Origin: Pseudoflavonifractor gallinarum
GTDB taxonomy: Bacteria > Bacillota > Clostridia > Oscillospirales > Oscillospiraceae
Assembly: GCF_014982855.1 (NCBI RefSeq)
Contig: NZ_JADCKF010000001.1
Location: 353,863-417,862, forward strand
Length of the DNA: 64,000 bases
Direction: 5' to 3'
Below the pieces are notes generated by a model. That model did no database searches. It saw only the letters and a program-made list of their open reading frames with translations, and was not told the DNA's origin. A program made the position numbers and the translations under genes. This document shows positions 47,686 to 55,504 of this stretch, in pieces; position 1 is the stretch's first letter; each line of letters begins with the position of its first letter.

Positions 47686-49345
47686 CCTGCCGCCGGAGAT
47701 CTGCCGGTATCTGGAGTCCGTGGAGGCGGACACCCCGCGGGCCTGCCCGGAGCAGCACGCACTGTGCGCCTATATCCGCCGCTGCTTTGAAGTCGAGGAC
47801 ATCCGTGTGGACACGGAGCAGCTGGCAAAATACCTGGGACTCATCCGGTATTTTCCCTTTGAGCGGCTCTTTCCATGGGAGGAGTTCCTTCTGGCGCTGT
47901 GGGACTGCACCTATAAGCCGGACGGGACGCCCCGCTGGAAAACGCTGCTGTGCATGGTTGGGCGCGGCGCGGGAAAGGACGGCTTCATCGCCTTTGACGG
48001 GGCCTGCTCCATCTCGCCCTATAACCCCGTCAGCCATTACAACGTGGACATCTGCGCCAACAACGAGGAGCAGGCGGTCACACCGGTGAAGGATCTGGCT
48101 GAGGTGCTGGAGTCCCCGAAGTATGAGAAGAAGCTGAAACGCCACTATTACCACACCAAGGAGCTCATCCAGGGCCGGAAAAACAAGGGCGTGATGAAGG
48201 GCCGGACCAATAACCCCAAGGGCCGGGACGGGATGCGCTCGGGCAAGGTGGTCTTCAACGAGGTCCACGCCTTTGAGAACTACGACAACATCAAGGTCTT
48301 TATCACCGGCCAGGGCAAGGTGGCCCAGCCCCGGGTGGGGATCTTCACCTCCAACGGAGAGGTGTCCGACGGGCCGCTGGACGACTACCTGGCGCGAGGC
48401 CGGAGGATCCTCTTCGAGGGAGAGCCGGACAACGGGTTTCTGCCCTTCATCTGCTGCCTGGGCAGCCGGGAGCAGGTCCATGATCCGGAGAACTGGTATA
48501 TGGCAAACCCCTCGCTCTTTTATCTGCCGCACCTCCGGCAGGAGATCGAGGACGAGTACCGGGAGTGGGTGGACCACCCGGAGCAGAACGGAGATTTTCT
48601 AACCAAGCGCATGGGCCTGCGCGCGGGGCAGAAGGAGATCTCGGTCACGGACTATGAGAAGGTCAAGGCCACCAACCGGCCCCTGCCCGATCTGACCGGG
48701 TGGAGCTGCACCGTGGGTTTGGACTACGCCGAGCTCTCCGACTGGGCGTCGGTCAACTACCATTTCCGCCGGGGGGCGGAGCGGTATGACGTCAACCATA
48801 CATGGATCTGCGCCCAGTCCAGGACGCTCCCCCGGGTCAAGGCCCCCTGGAGGGACTGGGCCGCCCGAAAGCTCGTGACCGTGGTGGATGATGTGAGCAT
48901 CCACCCGGACCTGCTGGCGGCAGACATCCAGGACATGGCCCGGCGCTGCCATGTGCGCATGCTGGCAATGGACCACTACCGCTGGACGCTGGTCTCCGAG
49001 AGCATGAAGAAGATCGGCTTTGACGCAGGGGACAAAAAGCGGGTGAAGCTGGTGCGGCCGTCGGACATCATGATGGTGGACCCGGTGATCCAGGAGTGCT
49101 TTGACCGGCAGCTCTTCACCTGGGGAGACCAGCCGCACCTGCGCTGGGCGGTCAACAACACCAAGCGGGTGCGCAGCTCCAAAAAAATGGGGGTGGACAC
49201 CGGGAACTTTATCTACGCCAAGATCGAGGGGAAGAGCCGCAAGACCGACCCATTTATGGCCCTGGTGGCCAGCATGACCATCGAGAGCGCCCTGGGTGAA
49301 GGCGCACCGGTGAGCGCCCCGCCGGTGGGGGTAATCCAATTATGA
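47675..49345 (+). CDS. terL: Terminase large subunit
   Basis: A 556-residue packaging motor. The ATPase half has a P-loop-like MVGRGAGKDGFIAF and the following block SHYNVDICANNEEQAVTPV, with VFNEVHAFENYD as the probable Walker B region. The nuclease half has VGLDYAELSDWASVNYHF, DDVSIHPDLLAADIQDMA and a late acidic block KTDPFMALVASMTI. The ATG at 47675 fits the overlap with terS. Confidence 0.92.
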   Translation: MSCNLPPEICRYLESVEADTPRACPEQHALCAYIRRCFEVEDIRVDTEQLAKYLGLIRYFPFERLFPWEEFLLALWDCTYKPDGTPRWKTLLCMVGRGAGKDGFIAFDGACSISPYNPVSHYNVDICANNEEQAVTPVKDLAEVLESPKYEKKLKRHYYHTKELIQGRKNKGVMKGRTNNPKGRDGMRSGKVVFNEVHAFENYDNIKVFITGQGKVAQPRVGIFTSNGEVSDGPLDDYLARGRRILFEGEPDNGFLPFICCLGSREQVHDPENWYMANPSLFYLPHLRQEIEDEYREWVDHPEQNGDFLTKRMGLRAGQKEISVTDYEKVKATNRPLPDLTGWSCTVGLDYAELSDWASVNYHFRRGAERYDVNHTWICAQSRTLPRVKAPWRDWAARKLVTVVDDVSIHPDLLAADIQDMARRCHVRMLAMDHYRWTLVSESMKKIGFDAGDKKRVKLVRPSDIMMVDPVIQECFDRQLFTWGDQPHLRWAVNNTKRVRSSKKMGVDTGNFIYAKIEGKSRKTDPFMALVASMTIESALGEGAPVSAPPVGVIQL

Positions 49346-49364
49346 GGAGGTGATCCAGACGGCG

Positions 49365-50540
49365 ATGCATTTTTTCAAGTGGCTGCGCGACCGGTCCGGC
49401 ACGCCGTCCACCGTGGAGGTGAGCTGCCGGGAGCTGTTTGAGGCGGCCCAGGAGTACCAGGTGCGGGAGCTGTGCTTCTGGATCTGCGCCAACATGGTGG
49501 CCAATGCCATGGGCCGCTGCGAGTTTCGTACCTTCCGCAACGGGGAGGAGATCCAGGAAAAAGACTATTACCTCTGGAACATCTCCCCGAACGTGAACCA
49601 GAACGCCACCGCGTTCATGCACAAGCTGGTTGCCCGGCTCTATCAGGACAATGAGGCGCTGATCGTCAACACCCTCGCCCGGAACGATATGGATGCCCTG
49701 GTGGTGGCGGACAGCTGGGAGACGCCGGAGGAGTGGCCCTCCCGTCAGAACGAGTACCGGGGTGTGGTGGTGGGAGGGTATCAGTACCAGTATCCCCTCT
49801 ATGAGTCCAATGTGCTCCACCTGAAGCTCAACCACACCAATATGCGCCCCATCGTCAACGGGCTCTATCAGTCCTATTACCGCATGGTCTCCGCTGCCAT
49901 GAAGGCCTACGCCTGGGACAGGGGACAGCACTGGAAGGTCCATGTGGCCCAGATGGCCCAGGGCGACGACGGATGGGCCAAGACCTTCCAGCAGATGATC
50001 CAGGATCAGGTGAAGCCCTTCCTGGACAGCGACGGGGCCATCCTGCCGGAGTTTGATGGATACACCTATGAGAACGTGGGCGGAAAGCTGGGCGGGGACA
50101 CTCGGGACATCCGGGCCATGATCGAGGATATCTTCGATTTTACCGCCCGGGGCTTCCTTATCCCGGCGGTGCTGACCAACGGGAAGGTGGAGGGAACCGC
50201 CGACGCCAACACCCGCTTTCTGACCAACTGCATCGACCCGCTGTGTGACCAGCTCCAGGAGGAGATCGTGCGCAAGCGGTACGGGTACGACCAGTGGAAA
50301 CGGGGGAACTACCTGCGGATCGACTCCAGCAGTATCATCCACTTTGACCTTTTCGCCAATGCGGCCAACGTGGAGAAGCTGGTGGGCTCCGGGGCATACA
50401 CCATCAATGATGTGCGCAGGGCGGCCAACCAGGCCACTATAAACGAGCCGTGGGCGGATGAGCATTTCATGACCCTGAACATCTCGCCCATGGGAGAGGC
50501 CACCCGAAAATTGAGCGCAAAGGAAGGAGGAACAAAGTGA
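49365..50540 (+). CDS. Portal protein (HK97 family)
   Basis: A 391-residue portal: RELCFWICANMVANAMGRCE near the start, PNVNQNATAFMHKLVARLYQ, VNGLYQSYYRMVSAAMKAYA and the C-terminal ANAANVEKLVGSGAYTINDV. Twelve copies form the vertex through which DNA enters. GGAGG lies 14 nt before the ATG used here; an in-frame GTG at 49350 overlaps that site. Confidence 0.9.
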   Translation: MHFFKWLRDRSGTPSTVEVSCRELFEAAQEYQVRELCFWICANMVANAMGRCEFRTFRNGEEIQEKDYYLWNISPNVNQNATAFMHKLVARLYQDNEALIVNTLARNDMDALVVADSWETPEEWPSRQNEYRGVVVGGYQYQYPLYESNVLHLKLNHTNMRPIVNGLYQSYYRMVSAAMKAYAWDRGQHWKVHVAQMAQGDDGWAKTFQQMIQDQVKPFLDSDGAILPEFDGYTYENVGGKLGGDTRDIRAMIEDIFDFTARGFLIPAVLTNGKVEGTADANTRFLTNCIDPLCDQLQEEIVRKRYGYDQWKRGNYLRIDSSSIIHFDLFANAANVEKLVGSGAYTINDVRRAANQATINEPWADEHFMTLNISPMGEATRKLSAKEGGTK

Positions 50541-51310
50541 ATCAGAAAAAGACAATGTGGGAGATCAGGCAGGCTGCCAGCCCCGGCACCCTGGACCTCT
50601 ACATCTACGGGGACGTGATGGAGGACGGGTACGACTGGTGGCGGGATGAGATCATCCGCAGCGAGACCAGCGCCAACACGTTTCGGGAGGAGCTCTCCGC
50701 CCACCCGGATGTGAAGCAGATCAATATTTATGTCAACAGTTACGGCGGATCGGTCTTTGAGGGAACGGCCATCTACAACCAGCTCAAGCGCCACCCCGCC
50801 CATAAGACGGTGTATGTGGACGGCTTTGCCTGCTCCATCGCCTCGGTCATCGCCATGGCGGGCGACGAGGTGGTCATGCCCCGGAACACCCTGATGATGA
50901 TCCATAACATGTGGATGTGCGCCATGGGAAACGCCGGAGAGCTGCGGAAGGCGGCCGACGACCTGGACACCATCAACGCCGCCGGCCGCCAGGCCTATCT
51001 GGCCAAGTCGGGGGACCGCCTGGACGAGGAGGCCCTCACCGCCATGATGGACGAGGAGACCTGGCTCACCGCGGAGCAGTGTATCCAGTACGGCCTGGCC
51101 GACCGGTACGCCGAGCAGGAGGCCGACATGTCCGGGGCGGCGGCTGTCCTCCAGAAGGCCAACCTGACGCTGGAGCAACGCATCGGCATCCAGAAGAGCC
51201 TGGCGGCTCAGCTCCGGCAGCTGACCCAGGGGGACACGGGCGGCCCTGCCACACCGCCCAGCCAGGGCGCAAAGACCAACCCCATCTTTACTTTGTTTGA
51301 GAGGAGATAA
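50537..51310 (+). CDS. Head maturation protease, ClpP-type
   Basis: A 257-residue serine protease of the ClpP fold: INIYVNSYGGSVFEGTAIYN, catalytic Ser in DGFACSIASVIAMAG and His in MMIHNMWMCAMGN, followed by an Asp-containing block. It probably trims scaffold or capsid precursor during head assembly. A GTG start at 50537 follows GGAGGAACAAA and overlaps the portal gene. Confidence 0.92.
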   Translation: MNQKKTMWEIRQAASPGTLDLYIYGDVMEDGYDWWRDEIIRSETSANTFREELSAHPDVKQINIYVNSYGGSVFEGTAIYNQLKRHPAHKTVYVDGFACSIASVIAMAGDEVVMPRNTLMMIHNMWMCAMGNAGELRKAADDLDTINAAGRQAYLAKSGDRLDEEALTAMMDEETWLTAEQCIQYGLADRYAEQEADMSGAAAVLQKANLTLEQRIGIQKSLAAQLRQLTQGDTGGPATPPSQGAKTNPIFTLFERR

Positions 51311-51313
51311 GCT

Positions 51314-52807
51314 ATGAAATCCAACGACATTCTCAACCGGGAGGAAATCCGCACCCTCATGCAGAAGGCCATCAAAGAGGGCGACACCGAGGGCTTTTAT
51401 CAGGCCTTCGACCAGATGCTGGAGCTGATCCAGGAGGACATCCAGCAGAAGTATGACGCCCGCATCGGCGAGATGCAGCAGGAGATGGACTCCCGCATCC
51501 TGGCCGCCCGGGGCGTCCGGCAGCTCACCGCGAAGGAAACGGAATATTATCAGAAGCTCTCCCAGGCCATGAAGTCCAGAGACCCCAAGCAGGCCCTGGC
51601 CAATCTGGATGTGGTCATGCCGGAGACCATCATTGATGCCGTCTTTGATGAACTGCGCACCTCCCATCCGCTGCTCTCCCGGATCTCCTTCATTCCCACC
51701 GGCGGCGCCATCAAGATGATGATGAACACCAACGGGTACCAGGAGGCCGCGTGGGGCCCTCTCTGCGACGAGATCGTCAAGGAGCTGACTTCCGGCTTCA
51801 AGGAGGTGGAGACCGGCCTTCTGAAGCTGTCCGCCTTCCTGCCGGTTTGCAAGGCCATGCTGGACCTGGGCCCTGTGTGGATGGACAGCTATGTCCGCCA
51901 GGTGCTCTATGAAGCCCTGGCCAACGGCATGGAGGCCGGCATTACAGTGGGCGACGGCGATAACAAGCCCATCGGCATGAACCGGGACGTGAGCGAGGGC
52001 GTCAGCGTCTCCGGCGGAAAGTATCCGGAGAAAAAGACCGTTGAGGTCACCAACCTGGACGCCGAGACGGTGGGAAATCTGCTCTCCCTGCTGGCGGTAG
52101 ATGGAAACGGAAAGCCCCGCGCGGTGCGGGATGTGATCCTGGTGGTCAATCCCCAGGACTACTTCCAGAAGGTCATGCCTGCCACCACCGTCATGGCCCC
52201 CGACGGCACCTACCGCAGCGATGTGCTGCCCTATCCGGCCTCCATCATCCAGTCTCCCGCCCTGCCGGTGGGCCGGGCCATCTTCGGCATGGCCTACAAG
52301 TACTTTGCCGCAGCCGGCACCGCGACAGACGGCCGCATCGAGTACTCTGACCACTACCGCTTCGTGGAGGACGAGCGGGTTTACCTCATCAAGGCGTATG
52401 CCAACGGACTGCCCATGGACGACAATGCGTTCCTCTACCTGGACATCTCCAAACTCCAGCCCACCGTCTACAAGGTGCAGCCGGTAGAGGCGCCCGCCGC
52501 GGTCACCGATGCCAATCTGGTCGACCTGAAGATCGGTGCACTCACCCTTACGCCAGCCTTTGCCGGGGAGACCACATCCTATACCGCGAGCACCACCAAC
52601 GCCACCAATGTGATTAAGGCTACCCCCAAGCACGCCGGAGCGGTGATCGAAATCACCAACAAGGACACGGACGGCGACACCACAAATCCCGTGCCCAACG
52701 GCTCCGCCGTGACCTGGTTTGACGGCTCCAATACGCTGACCGTGAAGGTCACCGCCGCCGACGGTGAGACCACCAAGTCGTACACCGTCACCGTGACCAA
52801 ATCCTGA
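51314..52807 (+). CDS. Major capsid protein (HK97 fold) with C-terminal Ig-like domain
   Basis: A 497-residue protein. A helical delta-domain-like start (MKSNDILNREEIRTLMQKAI to about 75) precedes the HK97 core, with VVMPETIIDAVFDELRTSHP, LLSRISFIPTGGAIKMMMNT and DGRIEYSDHYRFVEDERVYL. From about residue 400 a separate beta-sandwich follows (VDLKIGALTLTPAFAGETTS to VTAADGETTKSYTVTVTKS) of the cadherin-like type often found on phage surface proteins, which should decorate the capsid and could bind mucus or cell glycans (inference). Confidence 0.9.
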   Translation: MKSNDILNREEIRTLMQKAIKEGDTEGFYQAFDQMLELIQEDIQQKYDARIGEMQQEMDSRILAARGVRQLTAKETEYYQKLSQAMKSRDPKQALANLDVVMPETIIDAVFDELRTSHPLLSRISFIPTGGAIKMMMNTNGYQEAAWGPLCDEIVKELTSGFKEVETGLLKLSAFLPVCKAMLDLGPVWMDSYVRQVLYEALANGMEAGITVGDGDNKPIGMNRDVSEGVSVSGGKYPEKKTVEVTNLDAETVGNLLSLLAVDGNGKPRAVRDVILVVNPQDYFQKVMPATTVMAPDGTYRSDVLPYPASIIQSPALPVGRAIFGMAYKYFAAAGTATDGRIEYSDHYRFVEDERVYLIKAYANGLPMDDNAFLYLDISKLQPTVYKVQPVEAPAAVTDANLVDLKIGALTLTPAFAGETTSYTASTTNATNVIKATPKHAGAVIEITNKDTDGDTTNPVPNGSAVTWFDGSNTLTVKVTAADGETTKSYTVTVTKS

Positions 52808-53127
52808 TGGCGGGACGGGACAGCCTGCCCGCCGGGCTGCTGGCCGACGTGAAGAACTACCTGGACATCACCTGGGACGATGAGGCCACCGACGCCAAGG
52901 TGTCCGGCCTCATCGCCTCAGGCATGGCCTATCTGGACGGCAAGCTGGGGGAGGCAGGGGACTACACCCAGGACGGAATGCCGCGCACGCTCCTGTTTGA
53001 GTATGTGCGCTATGCCAGGGACAGTGCGCTGGATGTGTTCGAGGGGAACTATCTGGCGCTGATCCTGGATATGCAAAACGAGAGGGCGGTGAGGCGCTAT
53101 GCGGAAAACGCCGTTTCGGCCCCGTGA
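52807..53127 (+). CDS. Head-tail connector protein (gp6-like)
   Basis: A 106-residue helical protein (LLADVKNYLDITWDDEATDA, LIASGMAYLDGKLGEA, LLFEYVRYARDSALDVFEGN) with the pattern and position of HK97 gp6-like adaptors that sit under the portal. Start overlaps the capsid stop. Confidence 0.82.
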   Translation: MAGRDSLPAGLLADVKNYLDITWDDEATDAKVSGLIASGMAYLDGKLGEAGDYTQDGMPRTLLFEYVRYARDSALDVFEGNYLALILDMQNERAVRRYAENAVSAP

Positions 53128-53518
53128 CGACCGTATCACCCAGGGGTACAACGACGGCCTGCTGACGGTTTACGGTGTCACGGACGCCGGACCGCCCGGC
53201 GGCCTCCCGATCGAGAAGCCGGTCAAAAAGGCGGTGCTCCGCTATGAGGAGCGCCGCCTGGGATTGCAGCGCTACTATTCTGGGAAGCAGAATCAGGTGG
53301 AGGTGGAGCGGGTGGTCCGCACGCCCCGCCTGGCGTGCGTGAGCAGCCAGGACCTGGCCGTGACGGAGGACGGGCGGCAGTACCGGATCGATATGGTGCA
53401 GAGCGCCCCGGACGTCTACCCGCCCAGCATGGACCTGACCCTCACCAGGATCGACCAGAATTACAAGGTGTCCGACTTGGACACATCCGGGGAGGGGGAT
53501 GGACATGGACTGGTATGA
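53099..53518 (+). CDS. Probable head-closure/head-tail joining protein
   Basis: A 139-residue beta-rich protein (GLLTVYGVTDAGPPGGLPIE, LAVTEDGRQYRIDMVQSAPD) in the position of the head-closure protein. Assignment rests on order and length. Its end includes copy 5 of the dispersed palindrome, encoding VSDLDT. Confidence 0.65.
   Translation: MRKTPFRPRDDRITQGYNDGLLTVYGVTDAGPPGGLPIEKPVKKAVLRYEERRLGLQRYYSGKQNQVEVERVVRTPRLACVSSQDLAVTEDGRQYRIDMVQSAPDVYPPSMDLTLTRIDQNYKVSDLDTSGEGDGHGLV
53468..53484. repeat. Dispersed palindrome, copy 5
   Basis: GTGTCCGACTTGGACAC inside the end of the head-closure gene and 20 nt upstream of the next start codon, just before its GGGGAGG ribosome site. Confidence 0.85.
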
Positions 53519-53822
53519 CACCATCAAAGCGGCGCACTTGGCGGTCACCGATGCGGTGAGCCACGCCAGACGCCTCAAGTCGGAGCGCTATTTTGTCTGG
53601 CAGGAGGACGGAACCAACGATCTTGCGGCAGACGGCGGCCACGCGGAGCGGGCGGTCACCGGCACCACGGACCTCTTCACCCGGCAGGAGCGGGACCCCT
53701 GGGCGGAGGAGCTCGGACAGGCCCTCAGCGAGTACGGTGTGTCCTGGAGCCTCAACTCCGTGCAGCATGAGGAGGAAACCGGGTTCTTCCACTACGAGTG
53801 GGTCTGGGAGGTGCTGGCCTGA
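53505..53822 (+). CDS. Probable tail-terminator/minor head-tail protein
   Basis: A 105-residue protein (WYDTIKAAHLAVTDAVSHAR, ERYFVWQEDGTNDLAADG, WSLNSVQHEEETGFFHYEWV). Position between head closure and gp10-like genes suggests tail completion; I cannot show it by motif. The ATG at 53505 is 9 nt after GGAGG; one at 53499 is closer to it. Confidence 0.6.
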   Translation: MDWYDTIKAAHLAVTDAVSHARRLKSERYFVWQEDGTNDLAADGGHAERAVTGTTDLFTRQERDPWAEELGQALSEYGVSWSLNSVQHEEETGFFHYEWVWEVLA

Positions 53823-54310
53823 TGGCGACCATCAACTTCAAGGGCGGCGAGGACTACATCATGAAGCTCTCCAAGCTGGAGGCCGGGCTGAAGGACCAGG
53901 TCCTCGGAGCGGCCATTTACGGGGCAGCCGGCATCGTCGCCGACGAGATCCGCAAGACACTGGACCAGGTGCCCACCGACGAGCGGTTCGGAACGTCAGA
54001 CAGCCCCACGAGAGGGCCGAAGAAAAGACAGCGGGATGGGCTGGCGCACAGCCTGGGCATTGCCTCCATGCAGGACGACGGCACCGGGTATCTGCACGTC
54101 AAGATCGGGTTTGACGGGTACAACGACATCCGCACCAAGCGCTGGCCCAACGGCCAACCCAACCAGATGGTGGCCCGGTCGGTGGAGAGCGGCACCACCT
54201 GGATGAAGAAGAATCCCTTTGTGCGCAAGGCTGTGAACGCCTCCAAACAGCGGGCTGTGGCGTTCATGCAGCACTCTACGGAAAAAAACATCGAAGATCT
54301 TATGAAGTAA
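53822..54310 (+). CDS. HK97 gp10-like head-tail joining protein
   Basis: A 162-residue basic protein with the gp10 pattern: an N-terminal helix (MKLSKLEAGLKDQVLGAAIY), GPKKRQRDGLAHSLGI and VARSVESGTTWMKKNPFVRK. It overlaps the previous gene by one base. Confidence 0.75.
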   Translation: MATINFKGGEDYIMKLSKLEAGLKDQVLGAAIYGAAGIVADEIRKTLDQVPTDERFGTSDSPTRGPKKRQRDGLAHSLGIASMQDDGTGYLHVKIGFDGYNDIRTKRWPNGQPNQMVARSVESGTTWMKKNPFVRKAVNASKQRAVAFMQHSTEKNIEDLMK

Positions 54311-54322
54311 GGAGCGATACCT

Positions 54323-54925
54323 ATGGCAACCATTGGCGTTTCCAAACCCTACTATGCCAAGTATTCCGCCTCGGGCGGCAGCGTGACCTACTCCGCCGGC
54401 GGCGTGATGGGAAAGGCCACCGAGGTCGGGGTGGAGATCGAGACCAGCGACGACAACAACCTCTATGCCGACAACGGCATCGCCGAGACCGACCGGCAGT
54501 TTGCCGGCGGCACCCTCACGGTGAAGCCGGACGATCTCTCGGACGAGGTCTCCAAGGCCATCCTGGGCCTGGCCGAGCAGGAGGTCGGCGTGATCGACGG
54601 CGTGACCGACAAGAGCGTGAAGGAGCTTTTGTACAATGACGACCAGGTGACCCCCTATCTGGGGGTGGGCTTCATCATCAAGAAGCAGGTGCGCGGCGTC
54701 ACCAAGTGGCGGGCCATCGTTTTGACCCGCGTCATGTTCTCGGTACCCGCCGACGCGGCCACCACCCAGGGGGAGAGCATTGAGTGGCAGGTCCCCGAGC
54801 TCACGGCCACCATCATGCGGGACGAGAGTGAAAAGCACAGCTGGAAGAAGGAGGCCACCTTCACCACTGAGGCCCAGGCCGAGGCCTACATCAAGAACCG
54901 CCTGAGCATCACGGAGGGCCCCTGA
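54323..54925 (+). CDS. Major tail protein
   Basis: A 200-residue tail tube protein of the phi13 type: VSKPYYAKYSASGGSVTYSA, IETSDDNNLYADNGIAETDR, LSDEVSKAILGLAEQEVG and the late WQVPELTATIMRDESEKHSW. TAAGGAGCGATACCT precedes the ATG. Confidence 0.88.
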   Translation: MATIGVSKPYYAKYSASGGSVTYSAGGVMGKATEVGVEIETSDDNNLYADNGIAETDRQFAGGTLTVKPDDLSDEVSKAILGLAEQEVGVIDGVTDKSVKELLYNDDQVTPYLGVGFIIKKQVRGVTKWRAIVLTRVMFSVPADAATTQGESIEWQVPELTATIMRDESEKHSWKKEATFTTEAQAEAYIKNRLSITEGP

Positions 54926-54926
54926 T

Positions 54927-55349
54927 ATGAGAACGGCGATGATTACCCTGGACGGGAAAGCGTACCCCCTGTGTTTTTCCACGCGGGTGGTGCGGTCCTG
55001 CCACGAGCGATACGGCGGCATCGATCAGATCGGCCAGGCGCTGAGCGGGAACGACCTGATGGAGGTCTTGGACGAGACGCTGTGGCTCCTCTCGGCCATG
55101 CTGGACGCCGGATACCGGCACGCAAAGCTCAACGGGGAGGAGTCTCCGGTGCCTCCCGACCAGGAGACCCTCTATGACCTGTGCGGCATGGATGACCTGG
55201 CGGGCCTCAAGGCCAGAGTCATGGAGAGCATGTCGGCCGGCGCGTCTCACTCGGTGGACGCACAGCCCCCAAAAAACGCGACCGCCACTCAGGGAGAGAA
55301 GGAGACGACGGGCCAATCGGCCCCGAGTGGTACATCTGGTACGGATTGA
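54927..55349 (+). CDS. Tail assembly chaperone, short form (gpG-like)
   Basis: A 140-residue protein with CFSTRVVRSCHERYGGIDQI and LWLLSAMLDAGYRHAKLNG, in the fixed slot between major tail protein and tape measure. Near its end lies the slippery heptamer A-AAA-AAC (55271-55277) in the reading frame required for a -1 shift, as for gpG/gpGT of lambda. The unshifted product ends in a Ser/Thr/Gly-rich tail. Confidence 0.85.
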   Translation: MRTAMITLDGKAYPLCFSTRVVRSCHERYGGIDQIGQALSGNDLMEVLDETLWLLSAMLDAGYRHAKLNGEESPVPPDQETLYDLCGMDDLAGLKARVMESMSAGASHSVDAQPPKNATATQGEKETTGQSAPSGTSGTD

Positions 55350-55492
55350 AGATTGGCCTGACCTATGACCAGGCGCTGGATCTCCCCTTTGGAGAACTGC
55401 TGGATCTCATCGCCATTGAGCAGATCAAGCACGAGGGGATGGTCCGGCGCCGGGTCCTGAGCGACGAAGAGATTATCCCGGATGTGAGGTGA
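55277..55492 (+). CDS. Tail assembly chaperone, -1 frameshift extension (gpT-like)
   Basis: In the -1 frame after the slippery AAAAAAC, an open frame of 71 codons runs to a TGA at 55490, encoding EWYIWYGLKIGLTYDQALDL, PFGELLDLIAIEQIKHEG and DEEIIPDV. This frame has no good start of its own, and it encodes a recognisable conserved-looking domain, so it is expected only as part of a fused protein of about 188 residues that recruits tail tube subunits to the tape measure. Confidence 0.8.
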   Translation, partial: RDRHSGREGDDGPIGPEWYIWYGLKIGLTYDQALDLPFGELLDLIAIEQIKHEGMVRRRVLSDEEIIPDVR

Positions 55493-55504
55493 GGAGCGTT
55501 GAGC

